Shown in pieces: positions 31,141-40,377 of a stretch of 64,000 bases of DNA; position 1 is the first letter of the stretch; each line of letters starts with the position of its first letter. The position numbers and the translations under genes are program-made. The stretch is from an uncultured Polaribacter sp. Lineage in GTDB: Bacteria; Bacteroidota; Bacteroidia; Flavobacteriales; Flavobacteriaceae. The notes below the pieces were generated by a model. That model ran no database searches. It saw nothing but the letters and a program-made list of their open reading frames with translations, and had not been told where the DNA came from. The stretch is taken from the NCBI GenBank assembly GCA_943787375.1, contig CALSME010000001.1:284142-348141 (forward strand). Direction: 5' to 3'.

Positions 31141-31845
31141 TTAAAGGATTGGATTCTTCCAATCAAATTTTTTAAAAAGCGAATTCCAATCTTCTGGGAA
31201 TTCGCTTTTTAAGTTTACTTTTTTATTTGTAAATGGATGTTTAAAGCTTAAACGACCAGCGTGTAAAAAGAGATTCTTCCAACCAAAATTGGTTTCAAAC
31301 ATGAGGTCATGATTTTTATCTCCATATTTTGCATCACCAATTAAAGGATGGCTAATTTTGAGTGTATGTGCTCTTAATTGATGCATTCTACCTGTTTTAG
31401 GTTCCATTTCCACCAAACTATAGCGGGATGAATCATAGGGTTTTACGGGAATGTCCAATGTAATTGTGGCAAGTGTTTTTAGGTGTGTTAAGGCTTCCTT
31501 GTACGATTTTCCATCTTTTCCTTTTACGGGTGAATCAATTACTTTTTTTTCAGGGGCATGGCCACGAACAATTCCGTAATAGGTTTTTTGTATTTCTTTG
31601 TTCGTAAAAAGCGCTTGAAATTTAGATACATTTTCCGTTTTATTTGTTAGGATCATAATTCCAGATGTTTTTCGATCTAAACGATGTACTGGGTGAAATT
31701 TTTCACCAAATTGTGCTTCTAGTAATTGCAATAAAGATTGCTCATCGGAAACATTTCTCGAAAGATAAGAGTGATGCACAACAACATTATTGGGTTTGTT
31801 CACACAAATACAATAATCATCCTTGTAAATAATCTCTAAATCCAT
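31141..31845 (-). CDS. RluA/TruC family pseudouridine synthase
   Basis: VHRLDRKTSGIMILT, EMEPKTGRMHQLRAH. Confidence 0.92.
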   Translation of the reverse strand: MDLEIIYKDDYCICVNKPNNVVVHHSYLSRNVSDEQSLLQLLEAQFGEKFHPVHRLDRKTSGIMILTNKTENVSKFQALFTNKEIQKTYYGIVRGHAPEKKVIDSPVKGKDGKSYKEALTHLKTLATITLDIPVKPYDSSRYSLVEMEPKTGRMHQLRAHTLKISHPLIGDAKYGDKNHDLMFETNFGWKNLFLHAGRLSFKHPFTNKKVNLKSEFPEDWNSLFKKFDWKNPIL

Positions 31846-32250
31846 AACAGTCTTGTTTTTTGCTAATTTATATAATAATTTTAAAGAGGAGGTGTTAGAA
31901 ACATTATTTGTCTATCATAATAGTTATGTTGTGTGTTTCAAAACATTCTATTTAACATAATATAAATTATAGTACAAGTGTATTCAAATTATTATATTAG
32001 CGTTTTAATAAGTTATAACTATGAGACATTCTACTTATCACAATTGCAATTTTAACTACATTAGTATTAATCACTTTCATATTAAGAAGTCACGTAATCA
32101 TTGGCTTTTAAAAATTATTAGAAAATTATGGATGATCATTTGTAAGCTGTAATATACTATATGTAAAAAATAAAACCATTTTTTAAAAGATGGACTCAAG
32201 GCACCATTATAAAATTGAAAACTGACGAAATAACTACATCAATTTAGTTG

Positions 32251-32258
32251 TACATTTG
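32251..32258 (+). promoter_or_regulatory. Candidate -7 (TAnnTTTG) promoter element for the DEAD-box-like gene
   Basis: TACATTTG 38 nt upstream of ATG 32296; no clear -33 element. Confidence 0.45.
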
Positions 32259-32295
32259 CAGTGCAATTACAAATAACAAACTGTTTATAATTCCC

Positions 32296-32907
32296 ATGCC
32301 TTTTAAAAAATTACATCCAACGATTAAAGAATTCATAGAGGATCAAGACATCACAACCCCTACACCTTTTCAAAAAGCAAGTATCCCTGTTATAAAAAGT
32401 GGTGCAAATATTTTTTGTACAGCTCCAGCAGGAAGTGGAAAAACCATTGCTTTGATTTTAACAACGATGCAAAAATTGAAGTGTGAAGAAATTGGAACAG
32501 CTCCTAGAGCTATTGTAGTTGTAGAAACCAATGAAAAAGCACAACAATTGTATGAACTCTTTTTAAAGTATACAAGACCTACTTCTTTACGAGTTTATTT
32601 TGGTGATGAAAAAGCTCATATTGATTTGTTAAAGTCAGAAATTTTTGAAGGAGTCGACATCCTTATTTCTACACCCAAAACGCTGTATAAATTAATTTTA
32701 GCAGAAGGATTAAATACGACTCAAATAAAAATATTTAGTATTGATGATGCTGATTTTTTAGTTCAAAAATCATTTTCTGCAGATTTAATATCTGTGACAC
32801 AAAGTATTCAAAAATGCCAGTTTGTAATGTATGCTGAAAAAATGCACCCAACCTTAAAACGTTTTGAGTCTTATTTTATGACCCACTATAAAACAGTTAC
32901 GATATAA
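32296..32907 (+). CDS. Single-domain DEAD/DEAH box helicase-like protein (N-terminal RecA domain only)
   Basis: MPFKKLHPTIKEFIEDQDITTPTPFQKASIPVI (Q-motif), CTAPAGSGKTIAL (Walker A), SIDDADFL in place of DEAD; ends without helicase C domain. Confidence 0.75.
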   Translation: MPFKKLHPTIKEFIEDQDITTPTPFQKASIPVIKSGANIFCTAPAGSGKTIALILTTMQKLKCEEIGTAPRAIVVVETNEKAQQLYELFLKYTRPTSLRVYFGDEKAHIDLLKSEIFEGVDILISTPKTLYKLILAEGLNTTQIKIFSIDDADFLVQKSFSADLISVTQSIQKCQFVMYAEKMHPTLKRFESYFMTHYKTVTI

Positions 32908-32951
32908 GCACCCGTATTATAGAAGCATACTAATTTCTTTTATTCAACATT

Positions 32952-33590
32952 ATGACCATTCCAAAATTACATTATATTTCTGAAGGAAATACTCCAAAAG
33001 AACACCTTGAAAACATTCAAAATGCCTGTACCTCTGGAGTCGAATTAGTGCAATTGTGTTTGAATGAATTTTCAGAAGAAACCATTTTAGAAATTGCCAA
33101 AGCAGCTAGAGAAATTACGTCTCATTTTCAAACCAGATTGATCATTAATACGCATTATAAAGTTGTAAAAACAGTGAAAGCAGATGGTGTTCATCTAGAA
33201 AAATCAGACCCTTCTGCTACAATTGCAAGAATACATTTATATACTTGGCAAATGATTGGAGGAACTGCAAATACATTGCAAGACTGCGAAGCACTGATAG
33301 CTGACGAAGTAGATTATATCAATTTAGGTCCGTTTAAAAGTAGTGAAAAAACGATTTCAACCGCGCTAGGAATTAATGGGTATACAGCAATTGTGGAGGC
33401 TCTAAACACAACGACTCCTATTCTCGGTTTTGGTGGAATTAAAACAGAAGACGTAAAGCGTATTTTAACAACAGGAATTACTGGTATTGGTGTTTCAAAA
33501 GAAATTACAAAGAATTTTGACAGTATTAAAACCTTCAATCAACTGCTTAGTGCTTCTTCCACAAACGAATTACGTCATACATTTGAATAA
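32952..33590 (+). CDS. ThiE/TenI-like protein (thiamine phosphate synthase family), substituted active-site motifs
   Basis: TIM-barrel family motifs KADGVHL, GPFKSSEKT, GFGGIKTEDV; QxRxK motif reads QLCLN. Confidence 0.75.
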   Translation: MTIPKLHYISEGNTPKEHLENIQNACTSGVELVQLCLNEFSEETILEIAKAAREITSHFQTRLIINTHYKVVKTVKADGVHLEKSDPSATIARIHLYTWQMIGGTANTLQDCEALIADEVDYINLGPFKSSEKTISTALGINGYTAIVEALNTTTPILGFGGIKTEDVKRILTTGITGIGVSKEITKNFDSIKTFNQLLSASSTNELRHTFE

Positions 33591-33683
33591 AATCATGAAG
33601 CTTCTTATTAATCTCTTAAAAGTTTCCTTCAAAAAATTGCATTAATATAGACATCAAATAGCATAAAAAAGTATATTCGCGCC

Positions 33684-34583
33684 ATGTGGATGTATTTGGG
33701 TTTGTTGGCAGCACTTTTTTTAGGATTGCATAATTTATGTAAGAAACATGCAGTACACCAAAATGCCGCTTTACCTGTGCTTCTAGGGACTATTTCCGCA
33801 GGTTTTTTGTTGCTACTCCCCTTCTTCATTATTTCTATTTATGCTCCAGATTACGCCAAGAAAATGGGATTTTATATTACAAAAATCCCGGGATCTACCC
33901 ATGGTTTTATTTTTATAAAGTCATTGATTATGACTACGTCCTGGATTTTGGCCTATCAGGCGTTAAAACATTTGCCCATTACTATCGTAACTCCAATTCG
34001 TTCTTCAGGACCTTTTTTTACTTTTATAGGTGCTATTTTTATCTATAACGAGCAACCAAATTCTTTACAATGGCTTGGTTTTTTTACGATTATTTTGTCT
34101 GTAGTTTTATACGCTAAAGTTGGAAAAAAAGAAGGGATTAATTTCCACAAAAACAAATGGATTTTTGCTATTGTTGGAGCAACATTTTTAGGTGCTTCAA
34201 GTGGTTTATACGATAAATTTCTAATTCAAAAATTAGTATTAAATCCACAAACTTTACAGTTCTGGTTTTGTGGGTATACCCTCCTAATTTTGACTTTCAT
34301 TCTTTCGATTACATGGTTTCCATATAAAGAAAAACGAGCGAAATTTAAATGGCGTTGGACCATTATTGCCGTTGGAATTTTATTACAAACTGCAGATTAT
34401 TTTTATTTTAAAGCCCTACAAGATCCAGACGCATTAATCATGCTATTATCTGCGATTAAAAGAAGTCAGTTACTGATTGCTGTGGTTATTGGTGGACTTG
34501 TGTTCAAGGAAAAAAATAAAAGAAAAAAGTTAATTCCTTTATTTGGGATCTTATTGGGAGTATTTTTAATTTTATACTCGTAA
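33684..34583 (+). CDS. EamA/DMT superfamily transporter
   Basis: Multiple TM helices, two-repeat layout; ITIVTPIRSSGPFFTFIGAIFIYNEQPNSLQWLGF. Confidence 0.82.
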   Translation: MWMYLGLLAALFLGLHNLCKKHAVHQNAALPVLLGTISAGFLLLLPFFIISIYAPDYAKKMGFYITKIPGSTHGFIFIKSLIMTTSWILAYQALKHLPITIVTPIRSSGPFFTFIGAIFIYNEQPNSLQWLGFFTIILSVVLYAKVGKKEGINFHKNKWIFAIVGATFLGASSGLYDKFLIQKLVLNPQTLQFWFCGYTLLILTFILSITWFPYKEKRAKFKWRWTIIAVGILLQTADYFYFKALQDPDALIMLLSAIKRSQLLIAVVIGGLVFKEKNKRKKLIPLFGILLGVFLILYS

Positions 34584-34705
34584 ATATTCTATTTACAGCT
34601 ATGAAATAGCAGTAATTTTAAGCTTTACTGTTTCTATAACTTAGTATTTTAAAGTATAAGAATTTCTTTTTCACACTAAAATTCAAAAAAATGAATCTTT
34701 TAGTG

Positions 34706-34981
34706 CTAGTTAAAAAACATTCTCCTCATTTCGGTATTGTCGTTTTCTGAAGGAATTAGATAAGGCCTTAATTCTAAAGCTCCACAAATTTCCAAATAAA
34801 CAGCAAGAGGCATTGGTGTTTCTTTTTTGAAATAACGATACAAAGTTGTAACCCCAACTCCTAAAATATCCGCCAGTTTATTTTGTGTAATTTTCTTTTG
34901 TTTCATCCTGTTCTTCAAGTAATTTAAAATTAAATCTTGACCGACTTCTGAGGATTTTTTATAGTGATTCTTCCCAATCAT
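34706..34981 (-). CDS. Small XRE-type HTH regulator
   Basis: MKQKKITQNKLADILGVGVTTLYRYFKKETPMPLAVYLEICGAL. Confidence 0.75.
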   Translation of the reverse strand: MIGKNHYKKSSEVGQDLILNYLKNRMKQKKITQNKLADILGVGVTTLYRYFKKETPMPLAVYLEICGALELRPYLIPSENDNTEMRRMFFN

Positions 34982-35150
34982 CTTTAATCATCTTTTCAAC
35001 GTTCTTAGCTCTTAAAGACAGAGATGCCTTTTCATTATCATTGGTACACCATTTCATTCTTAAGATGCACAAAACATGTAATGATTCTAGTAATGTCTTC
35101 CCATTTTTAGTGGCGTATTTTTTTACATCATTATAAAAATGTTTGGTCAA
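34959..35150 (-). CDS. Hypothetical small protein overlapping the HTH gene
   Basis: TTG-start ORF; 3' end overlaps start of the HTH gene by 23 bp; reading frame stays open further upstream without ATG. Confidence 0.45.
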   Translation of the reverse strand: MTKHFYNDVKKYATKNGKTLLESLHVLCILRMKWCTNDNEKASLSLRAKNVEKMIKDDWEESL

Positions 35151-35277
35151 TCTTTCGTTTTCGGTTATGGCTAGTCTTGCGTTGATATTAGTATGTTTTT
35201 AGTTCAATTATTAATATATGCTAATTTATTAAAAAAAAATTACTTACAAAAAAATTATCAAATATGAAAATAATTTA

Positions 35278-35309
35278 ACATAAAATATTCATATATGAAT
35301 ATTTTATGT
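35278..35309. repeat. Perfect 32-bp inverted repeat (palindrome)
   Basis: ACATAAAATATTCATATATGAATATTTTATGT equals its own reverse complement; near-palindromic extension to about 35270-35317. Confidence 0.9.
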
Positions 35310-35701
35310 AAATTTATAATGATTTAAGGATGAATTAAATTCGAATTTAATACCGTTTTTAGATGAATATTCAGTCAGTGAACATAAATTATGACTCAAT
35401 AATCATCATTTTACTCTCTAAAGAAATTCATGTTTAAAATCTTTTTTTTATAAGATACAACACAATCACTATAAAGTAAATTTAAATAAAAAAAAGAATA
35501 TCTGTATCAATATTTGTCATAAGTGGTCAAAATTCAGAATAACTGGTATATACTATACACTTCTGAATGCACCTTCATCTCTCCTACTTTCGAATACAAA
35601 AATGCATCATTACAGTGTGATAATAAAAAGGAATCGATGAAAGTGTCTTATGAGAAGTTTAAAAAAACAGCTGTATAGATAAATGGTAGCCCTATGTATT
35701 A

Positions 35702-36169
35702 TTAAGATACTAACTGATTGAAATAATCAAAAATCTCTCCCTTAGAGATATTACTCCCTTTTTCAATTAAGTCAAATAGTTCCGTATTTCTTTCCTCTTT
35801 ATAAGGTTTAGATCCCTTAAAGATGTCAACAGAATTATCCATTGGGTTTTGCATCAACCATTCAAACCCTTTTTGCTCTAATAAGTTAATATCCCAATTT
35901 ATTTTAATTGCAATCCTATGAATCTCCTCATCTTCACATTTAAAAAGATTTGCAGTCGTTTCTGAAAAATGCTCTAAATACTGAGTCTTTGTTAGCACAT
36001 CTTCCCAAACAACATCAGAAAAAACATTCATTTCATCTACTGCTACCTTTGGGTTTTCTTCTTTTATTTGAATCCATTCTTTTGCATCGATGCTTTGCGA
36101 AGCTAAAAAGCGTGCAAACTCTTCGTGTAAGTTTTCAAATTGTTCTTTGGTTAATTGTCTGTACTTCAT
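35702..36169 (-). CDS. DUF6495-like family protein
   Basis: MKYRQLTKEQFENLHEEFARFLASQSIDAKEW; conserved flavobacterial protein, name from memory. Confidence 0.65.
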   Translation of the reverse strand: MKYRQLTKEQFENLHEEFARFLASQSIDAKEWIQIKEENPKVAVDEMNVFSDVVWEDVLTKTQYLEHFSETTANLFKCEDEEIHRIAIKINWDINLLEQKGFEWLMQNPMDNSVDIFKGSKPYKEERNTELFDLIEKGSNISKGEIFDYFNQLVS

Positions 36170-36263
36170 TTTTGGTAATTTTAAAAATCGCGATTCGTTA
36201 TTGTTTTCTCAAACGTATCAAAAAATACGTTTATTTAGTTGAAATGGGACAGATTTTGAAAAT

Positions 36264-36294
36264 AAAAAAGCTCGTTATTTCTAACGAGCTTTTT
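36264..36294 (-). terminator. Terminator of the rpsF-rpsR-rplI operon
   Basis: AAAAAGCTCGTTA-TTTC-TAACGAGCTTTTT. Confidence 0.85.
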
Positions 36295-36315
36295 AAAAAT
36301 TATTGAAGATTGTTA

Positions 36316-36762
36316 TTACTCTTTAACAACTTCAAAAGTAATATCTGCAACGACTGCTCTGTGTAATCGAACAGTAGCGTCATATTTACCTAATCTTTTT
36401 ACAGAACCACCAACAACTTTGATAAATTTCTTATCTAAATCTGTTCCTGCTTTTGCCAATGCTGCAGCTAAATCGATGTTATTCACAGAACCAAATAACT
36501 TGTCTCCTGAACCTACTTTAGATGCAATTTTAATTTCATATCCTTTAATTGTTTCTGCAACTTTGTTTGCATCTTCAATTAATTTAGCCTCTTTAAAAGC
36601 TCTTTGTTTTAAATTCTCTGCTAAGACTTTCTTTGCAGATGAAGTAGCTAAAACGGCTTTTGCTGTAGGAATTAAAAAGTTTCTTCCATAACCATTTTTT
36701 ACAGTTACAACGTCATCTTTAAATCCTAAATTTTCTACGTCTTGTTTTAATATCAGTTCCAT
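36316..36762 (-). CDS. rplI: 50S ribosomal protein L9
   Basis: MELILKQDVENLGFKDDVVTVKNGYGRNFLIP. Confidence 0.98.
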   Translation of the reverse strand: MELILKQDVENLGFKDDVVTVKNGYGRNFLIPTAKAVLATSSAKKVLAENLKQRAFKEAKLIEDANKVAETIKGYEIKIASKVGSGDKLFGSVNNIDLAAALAKAGTDLDKKFIKVVGGSVKRLGKYDATVRLHRAVVADITFEVVKE

Positions 36763-36777
36763 ATCTCTACTTCTTTA

Positions 36778-37074
36778 TTATTTTAACATATCTCCAACGT
36801 AAGGCATTAACGCTAAATGACGCGCTCTTTTAATTGCTTGCGCAACTTTACGTTGATATTTTAATGATGTTCCTGTTAAACGTCTTGGTAAAATTTTACC
36901 TTGTTCGTTTACTAAATACATTAAGAAGTCTGCATCTTTATAATCGATATACTTGATATCTTTTTTCTTAAATCTACAGTATTTTGCTTCTTTCTTTGTG
37001 TCAATGTCTAATGGCGTTAAATATCTAACGTCAGCAGATTTACCTCCTTTTGCTTGTTGTTCTATTGTAGCCAT
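36778..37074 (-). CDS. rpsR: 30S ribosomal protein S18
   Basis: [33 protein letters not shown]. Confidence 0.98.
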   Translation of the reverse strand: MATIEQQAKGGKSADVRYLTPLDIDTKKEAKYCRFKKKDIKYIDYKDADFLMYLVNEQGKILPRRLTGTSLKYQRKVAQAIKRARHLALMPYVGDMLK

Positions 37075-37077
37075 GTC

Positions 37078-37419
37078 TTATTTTTTAGTAGATTTAACAC
37101 GTTCGCTTCTTATGGTCGCCCAAGCTGCAGCATGTTTGTCTAATTTAACTGAAAGGTAACGCATAACGCTATCATCTCTTCTAAACTCTAACTCAAAAGC
37201 TGTAATTTCTTGACCAGAAACTTTGTACTCTAATAAGTGATAAAAACCACTTTTCTTTTTTTGAATTGGGTAGGCTAATTTCTTTAAGCCCCAATCTTCT
37301 TTGGATACTAATTCAGCTCCTTTTGAAACCAAATAATCCTCAAACTTTTGTACTGTTTCCTTTATCTGAGTGTCAGATAAAACGGGATTCAAAATGAAAA
37401 CAGTTTCGTAATGATTCAT
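37078..37419 (-). CDS. rpsF: 30S ribosomal protein S6
   Basis: MNHYETVFILNPVLSDTQIKETV...KLAYPIQKKKSGFYHL. Confidence 0.98.
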   Translation of the reverse strand: MNHYETVFILNPVLSDTQIKETVQKFEDYLVSKGAELVSKEDWGLKKLAYPIQKKKSGFYHLLEYKVSGQEITAFELEFRRDDSVMRYLSVKLDKHAAAWATIRSERVKSTKK

Positions 37420-37451
37420 AATTAAATATTTATTGATTAATTTTAAGGCTG

Positions 37452-37459
37452 CAAATATA
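37452..37459 (-). promoter_or_regulatory. Candidate -7 element for the ribosomal protein operon
   Basis: TATATTTG (TAnnTTTG) on minus strand 32 nt upstream of rpsF. Confidence 0.5.
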
Positions 37460-37583
37460 GTGACTTTTTTGTTATTTAAACCATCTTATCAACAATATTT
37501 TAAAGCTTTTTGGATCTCTTAAAACAGGGCCAATCTTGTTTTAGACTGCGATATTGCGCGTTCCGTTTATTACTTGCTAACAA

Positions 37584-38648
37584 TCAATTTAAATCCAATC
37601 GAACTCCAATAGATACATTTCTAGTTTTTGTGTTTTTAAACAATGGATTCACATCATATTTTACATACAAACTGGTAGATTGATACCCTGCATAGGCGCT
37701 TATTCCATAGTTTACCGTATTCATATTAAAATTACCATATTGAACTTCTTCAACATCTACTCCTTCAAGATCGATATACTCTAAGTATTGTCTGGTCCCC
37801 AATTTAAACCCAATAAACGAGCCTACTCCAATTCGTACAGCTTTTTTATCTGATTTTTTACTTCTAGAAAAATCCCATTCTAAATGTATTGGGAAATTCA
37901 TTTGTACATGACGCAATCTACTTTCCGATAATTTTTCATCTATCCTTGTTGCTAAAGAAATCATGTTTCCATTCATAATATGTTGCTGATTATTTTTTGG
38001 GCGTAAATTATTCCAAAGAAAAGACACACCGTATTTAAAGTACAAAGGCATGAATTTTTTGCTAAAACGTGATTTCCTAGTATAGCCTACTTCATAAAAA
38101 TGAGATTGCCAAAACTGATATTCAGATTCCTCTAAAGAACTTAACTTATGCGCTTCTAATACGTTGTTTACTCCCATTGCAAAAACAAACTGACTGGTCG
38201 TATTTCTAATCGAGTTGGATTTTCTTTTCGCTTTTTTTTCCTTGCTGCTTTCGTCCTCAAGAGTAAATCGAAAGGTTTTGCCACCAACCGAAAATGCATT
38301 GACCTCTTCATCATTAGGAGTCTGAGTATGGCTTGCAATTTTTCCATTCGTTTTATCTTGCACTAATAATTGTAACATCCTTTCTTGCTGTCCAACGAGC
38401 TCTTCGATTCTTCTTGCATGATAGGTAGCTACTTCCTCCTTTAAAGTAGCTGCAGTTGTTTGAGTAATTTCTCCTTTTCCCAGCCGCTTTATAATTTGAA
38501 TTACTTTAATTTTTAGTGAATCTTTTTGTGTTTTTGTAATCAAATCAATTCGTTTAGAGATTTTTGCTACTTCTTTCTCAAATGTTTTTTGTTGCGCTGC
38601 TATTGATGTTACAGCAAACAAAATGATTATTATTATTGTTTTTTTCAT
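37584..38648 (-). CDS. Hypothetical secreted/outer-membrane beta-barrel-like protein
   Basis: Signal peptide; C-terminal alternating pattern ending VSIGVRLDLN; downstream of sigma/anti-sigma-like pair. Confidence 0.6.
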   Translation of the reverse strand: MKKTIIIIILFAVTSIAAQQKTFEKEVAKISKRIDLITKTQKDSLKIKVIQIIKRLGKGEITQTTAATLKEEVATYHARRIEELVGQQERMLQLLVQDKTNGKIASHTQTPNDEEVNAFSVGGKTFRFTLEDESSKEKKAKRKSNSIRNTTSQFVFAMGVNNVLEAHKLSSLEESEYQFWQSHFYEVGYTRKSRFSKKFMPLYFKYGVSFLWNNLRPKNNQQHIMNGNMISLATRIDEKLSESRLRHVQMNFPIHLEWDFSRSKKSDKKAVRIGVGSFIGFKLGTRQYLEYIDLEGVDVEEVQYGNFNMNTVNYGISAYAGYQSTSLYVKYDVNPLFKNTKTRNVSIGVRLDLN

Positions 38649-38699
38649 TTTCTTCTTACTTAATTATTTTAAATTTATTTTTGAATGATTGGGTATCAA

Positions 38700-39518
38700 T
38701 TAATCATTTCTACTTGCAATAGCCGATGCAAGGGTAGATATTCTTTCCTGAATTGATTTTAAAAAGCTATTTTCTAAATAGGTATCATGAATTGTTCTTT
38801 CCACTTCCGCTAAAATAGTCTCTGGATTCACTTTTAATTTGGATTTCTCTAGCTCATCATTAATGATTTCAAGGATAGACTCTCTACTTAAACGCTTCTT
38901 ATTGTAATAGCTTAGAACTTCTTCTTGTGAATGAGTAACAGCATATAATAAATCTCCAGAATCTACATGAATAGCGCTATTTGAAGAAGGCATTAAGTCT
39001 ATTTTCGGAAAACTCAGCGCAGTATCAGAAACAACTTTTGACTCCCTTTCATTTTGAGCAACAATCGTTTTAGTTTCCTTCTTAATGGGAGTTCCGATGT
39101 CCAATACTTGAAGAATTGGCACTTCTTTTAAAGCAGAGTTGTTTTTTTTATTTTCAGTTTTACTTATAAAACTTTTAGATTCATCTTTAATAACAAGCGT
39201 CGAAATTGCTTCTTTTGAAGGAACTTCATTTTGATTTTTTTCAATTTCATCCTTCAGTACATCTGTATTCATTTGCTGAATAACAACGTCATTATTTATT
39301 GGAATGCTTACTTCATTATTAAAAGATAATTGAATTCCAACAGAAACGAGCGTTAAAATACTTGCTACAACACCTATGTAAAAAAACACTCCTTTTTTCT
39401 TGCTTTCAACCTGTGTGTCTAATTGCACAGATAAACGTTCCCATGCAGAAGAAGCTGGTGTAATTGATCTGGTTCTTAATGTCTTCTTTATATAATTTTC
39501 TAACTTATTTGTTTTCAT
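38700..39518 (-). CDS. Putative anti-sigma-factor-like single-TM protein
   Basis: Cytoplasmic-type N-terminus, one TM (VFFYIGVVASILTLVSVGIQL); overlaps sigma factor 3' end by 14 bp. Confidence 0.6.
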   Translation of the reverse strand: MKTNKLENYIKKTLRTRSITPASSAWERLSVQLDTQVESKKKGVFFYIGVVASILTLVSVGIQLSFNNEVSIPINNDVVIQQMNTDVLKDEIEKNQNEVPSKEAISTLVIKDESKSFISKTENKKNNSALKEVPILQVLDIGTPIKKETKTIVAQNERESKVVSDTALSFPKIDLMPSSNSAIHVDSGDLLYAVTHSQEEVLSYYNKKRLSRESILEIINDELEKSKLKVNPETILAEVERTIHDTYLENSFLKSIQERISTLASAIASRND

Positions 39519-40065
39519 GAATTCTTGTATTCATTTTGTGATAATTGTATTGTAATAATTTACGTGCTTTAAATAATTGCGATTTTGAGGTACTTTCTGA
39601 AATTTTTAATTTTTTTGCAATTTCTGAGTGTTTATATCCTTCTATGGCGAATAGATTAAAAACGACCCTATAGCCATCAGGCAATGCATCTATTAATTTT
39701 TGAATATCATTTACGGTAGTGTTTTCTAGATTATCAGTAGTAGCAGCATTAAAAACAAAATCTTCATCAGATAGATCGATTATATTTTTTTTTCGAAGAT
39801 GTGAAATACACGTATTTACCATAATTCTTCGAATCCAACCTTCAAAACTCCCCTCATTTTTAAAAGTGTGTAAGTTGGTAAAAACCTTTAAGAATCCTTT
39901 TAATAGTAGATCATCTGCATGATGGAGATCTTTTACATATAGTCTACACACTCCCAACATTTTAGGAGAATGCTGGTCAAACAATTGTTTTTGTGCCGCT
40001 CTGTTGTTCTGTATCGCTTTTTTTATAAGCGAATTCTGGTTTGTATACAGTTTAATAATTTTCAA
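39505..40065 (-). CDS. ECF-type RNA polymerase sigma factor
   Basis: HHADDLLLKGFLKVFTNL, GWIRRIMVNTCISHLRKK, GYKHSEIAKKLKISESTSKSQLFKARKLL. Confidence 0.92.
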   Translation of the reverse strand: MKIIKLYTNQNSLIKKAIQNNRAAQKQLFDQHSPKMLGVCRLYVKDLHHADDLLLKGFLKVFTNLHTFKNEGSFEGWIRRIMVNTCISHLRKKNIIDLSDEDFVFNAATTDNLENTTVNDIQKLIDALPDGYRVVFNLFAIEGYKHSEIAKKLKISESTSKSQLFKARKLLQYNYHKMNTRIHENK

Positions 40066-40377
40066 TCCTTTCTTTTGTTTTCATTGCCTCACAAATATAA
40101 AGACTCCTAAAGTATTCAAAAGGTTGCCTCTTCCATATTTTATTTTATTAGATCCCCTAGCGAATTTTATAGAGGATAAAAACTCCAATCATTTATACAA
40201 GAACAAAAATAGCAACAAGTATCCATGACTGATGATGTTCAGTTAATTCATTCATTGAAAGGTTTGGGGATTTTTTAAAAAAAAAGACTACTTCAATACA
40301 CGTTAATGAAAATTATGATTATGTGGAAAGAGATGATTGTGAGTAACTAAAAGGTCTCATTCTTAATAAAAGAAATT

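Noticed and set aside
32021-32152. Short ORF (MRHSTYHNCNFNYISINHFHIKK...) and an overlapping hydrophobic frame in the gap before the DEAD-box-like gene
   Set aside because: Frames are short, the hydrophobic one lacks a start codon, and composition is ordinary AT-rich intergenic DNA.
35400-35700. AT-rich gap checked for CRISPR-like repeats or a tRNA
   Set aside because: No regularly spaced repeats and no cloverleaf-like segment found by eye; only the palindrome at 35278-35309 stands out.
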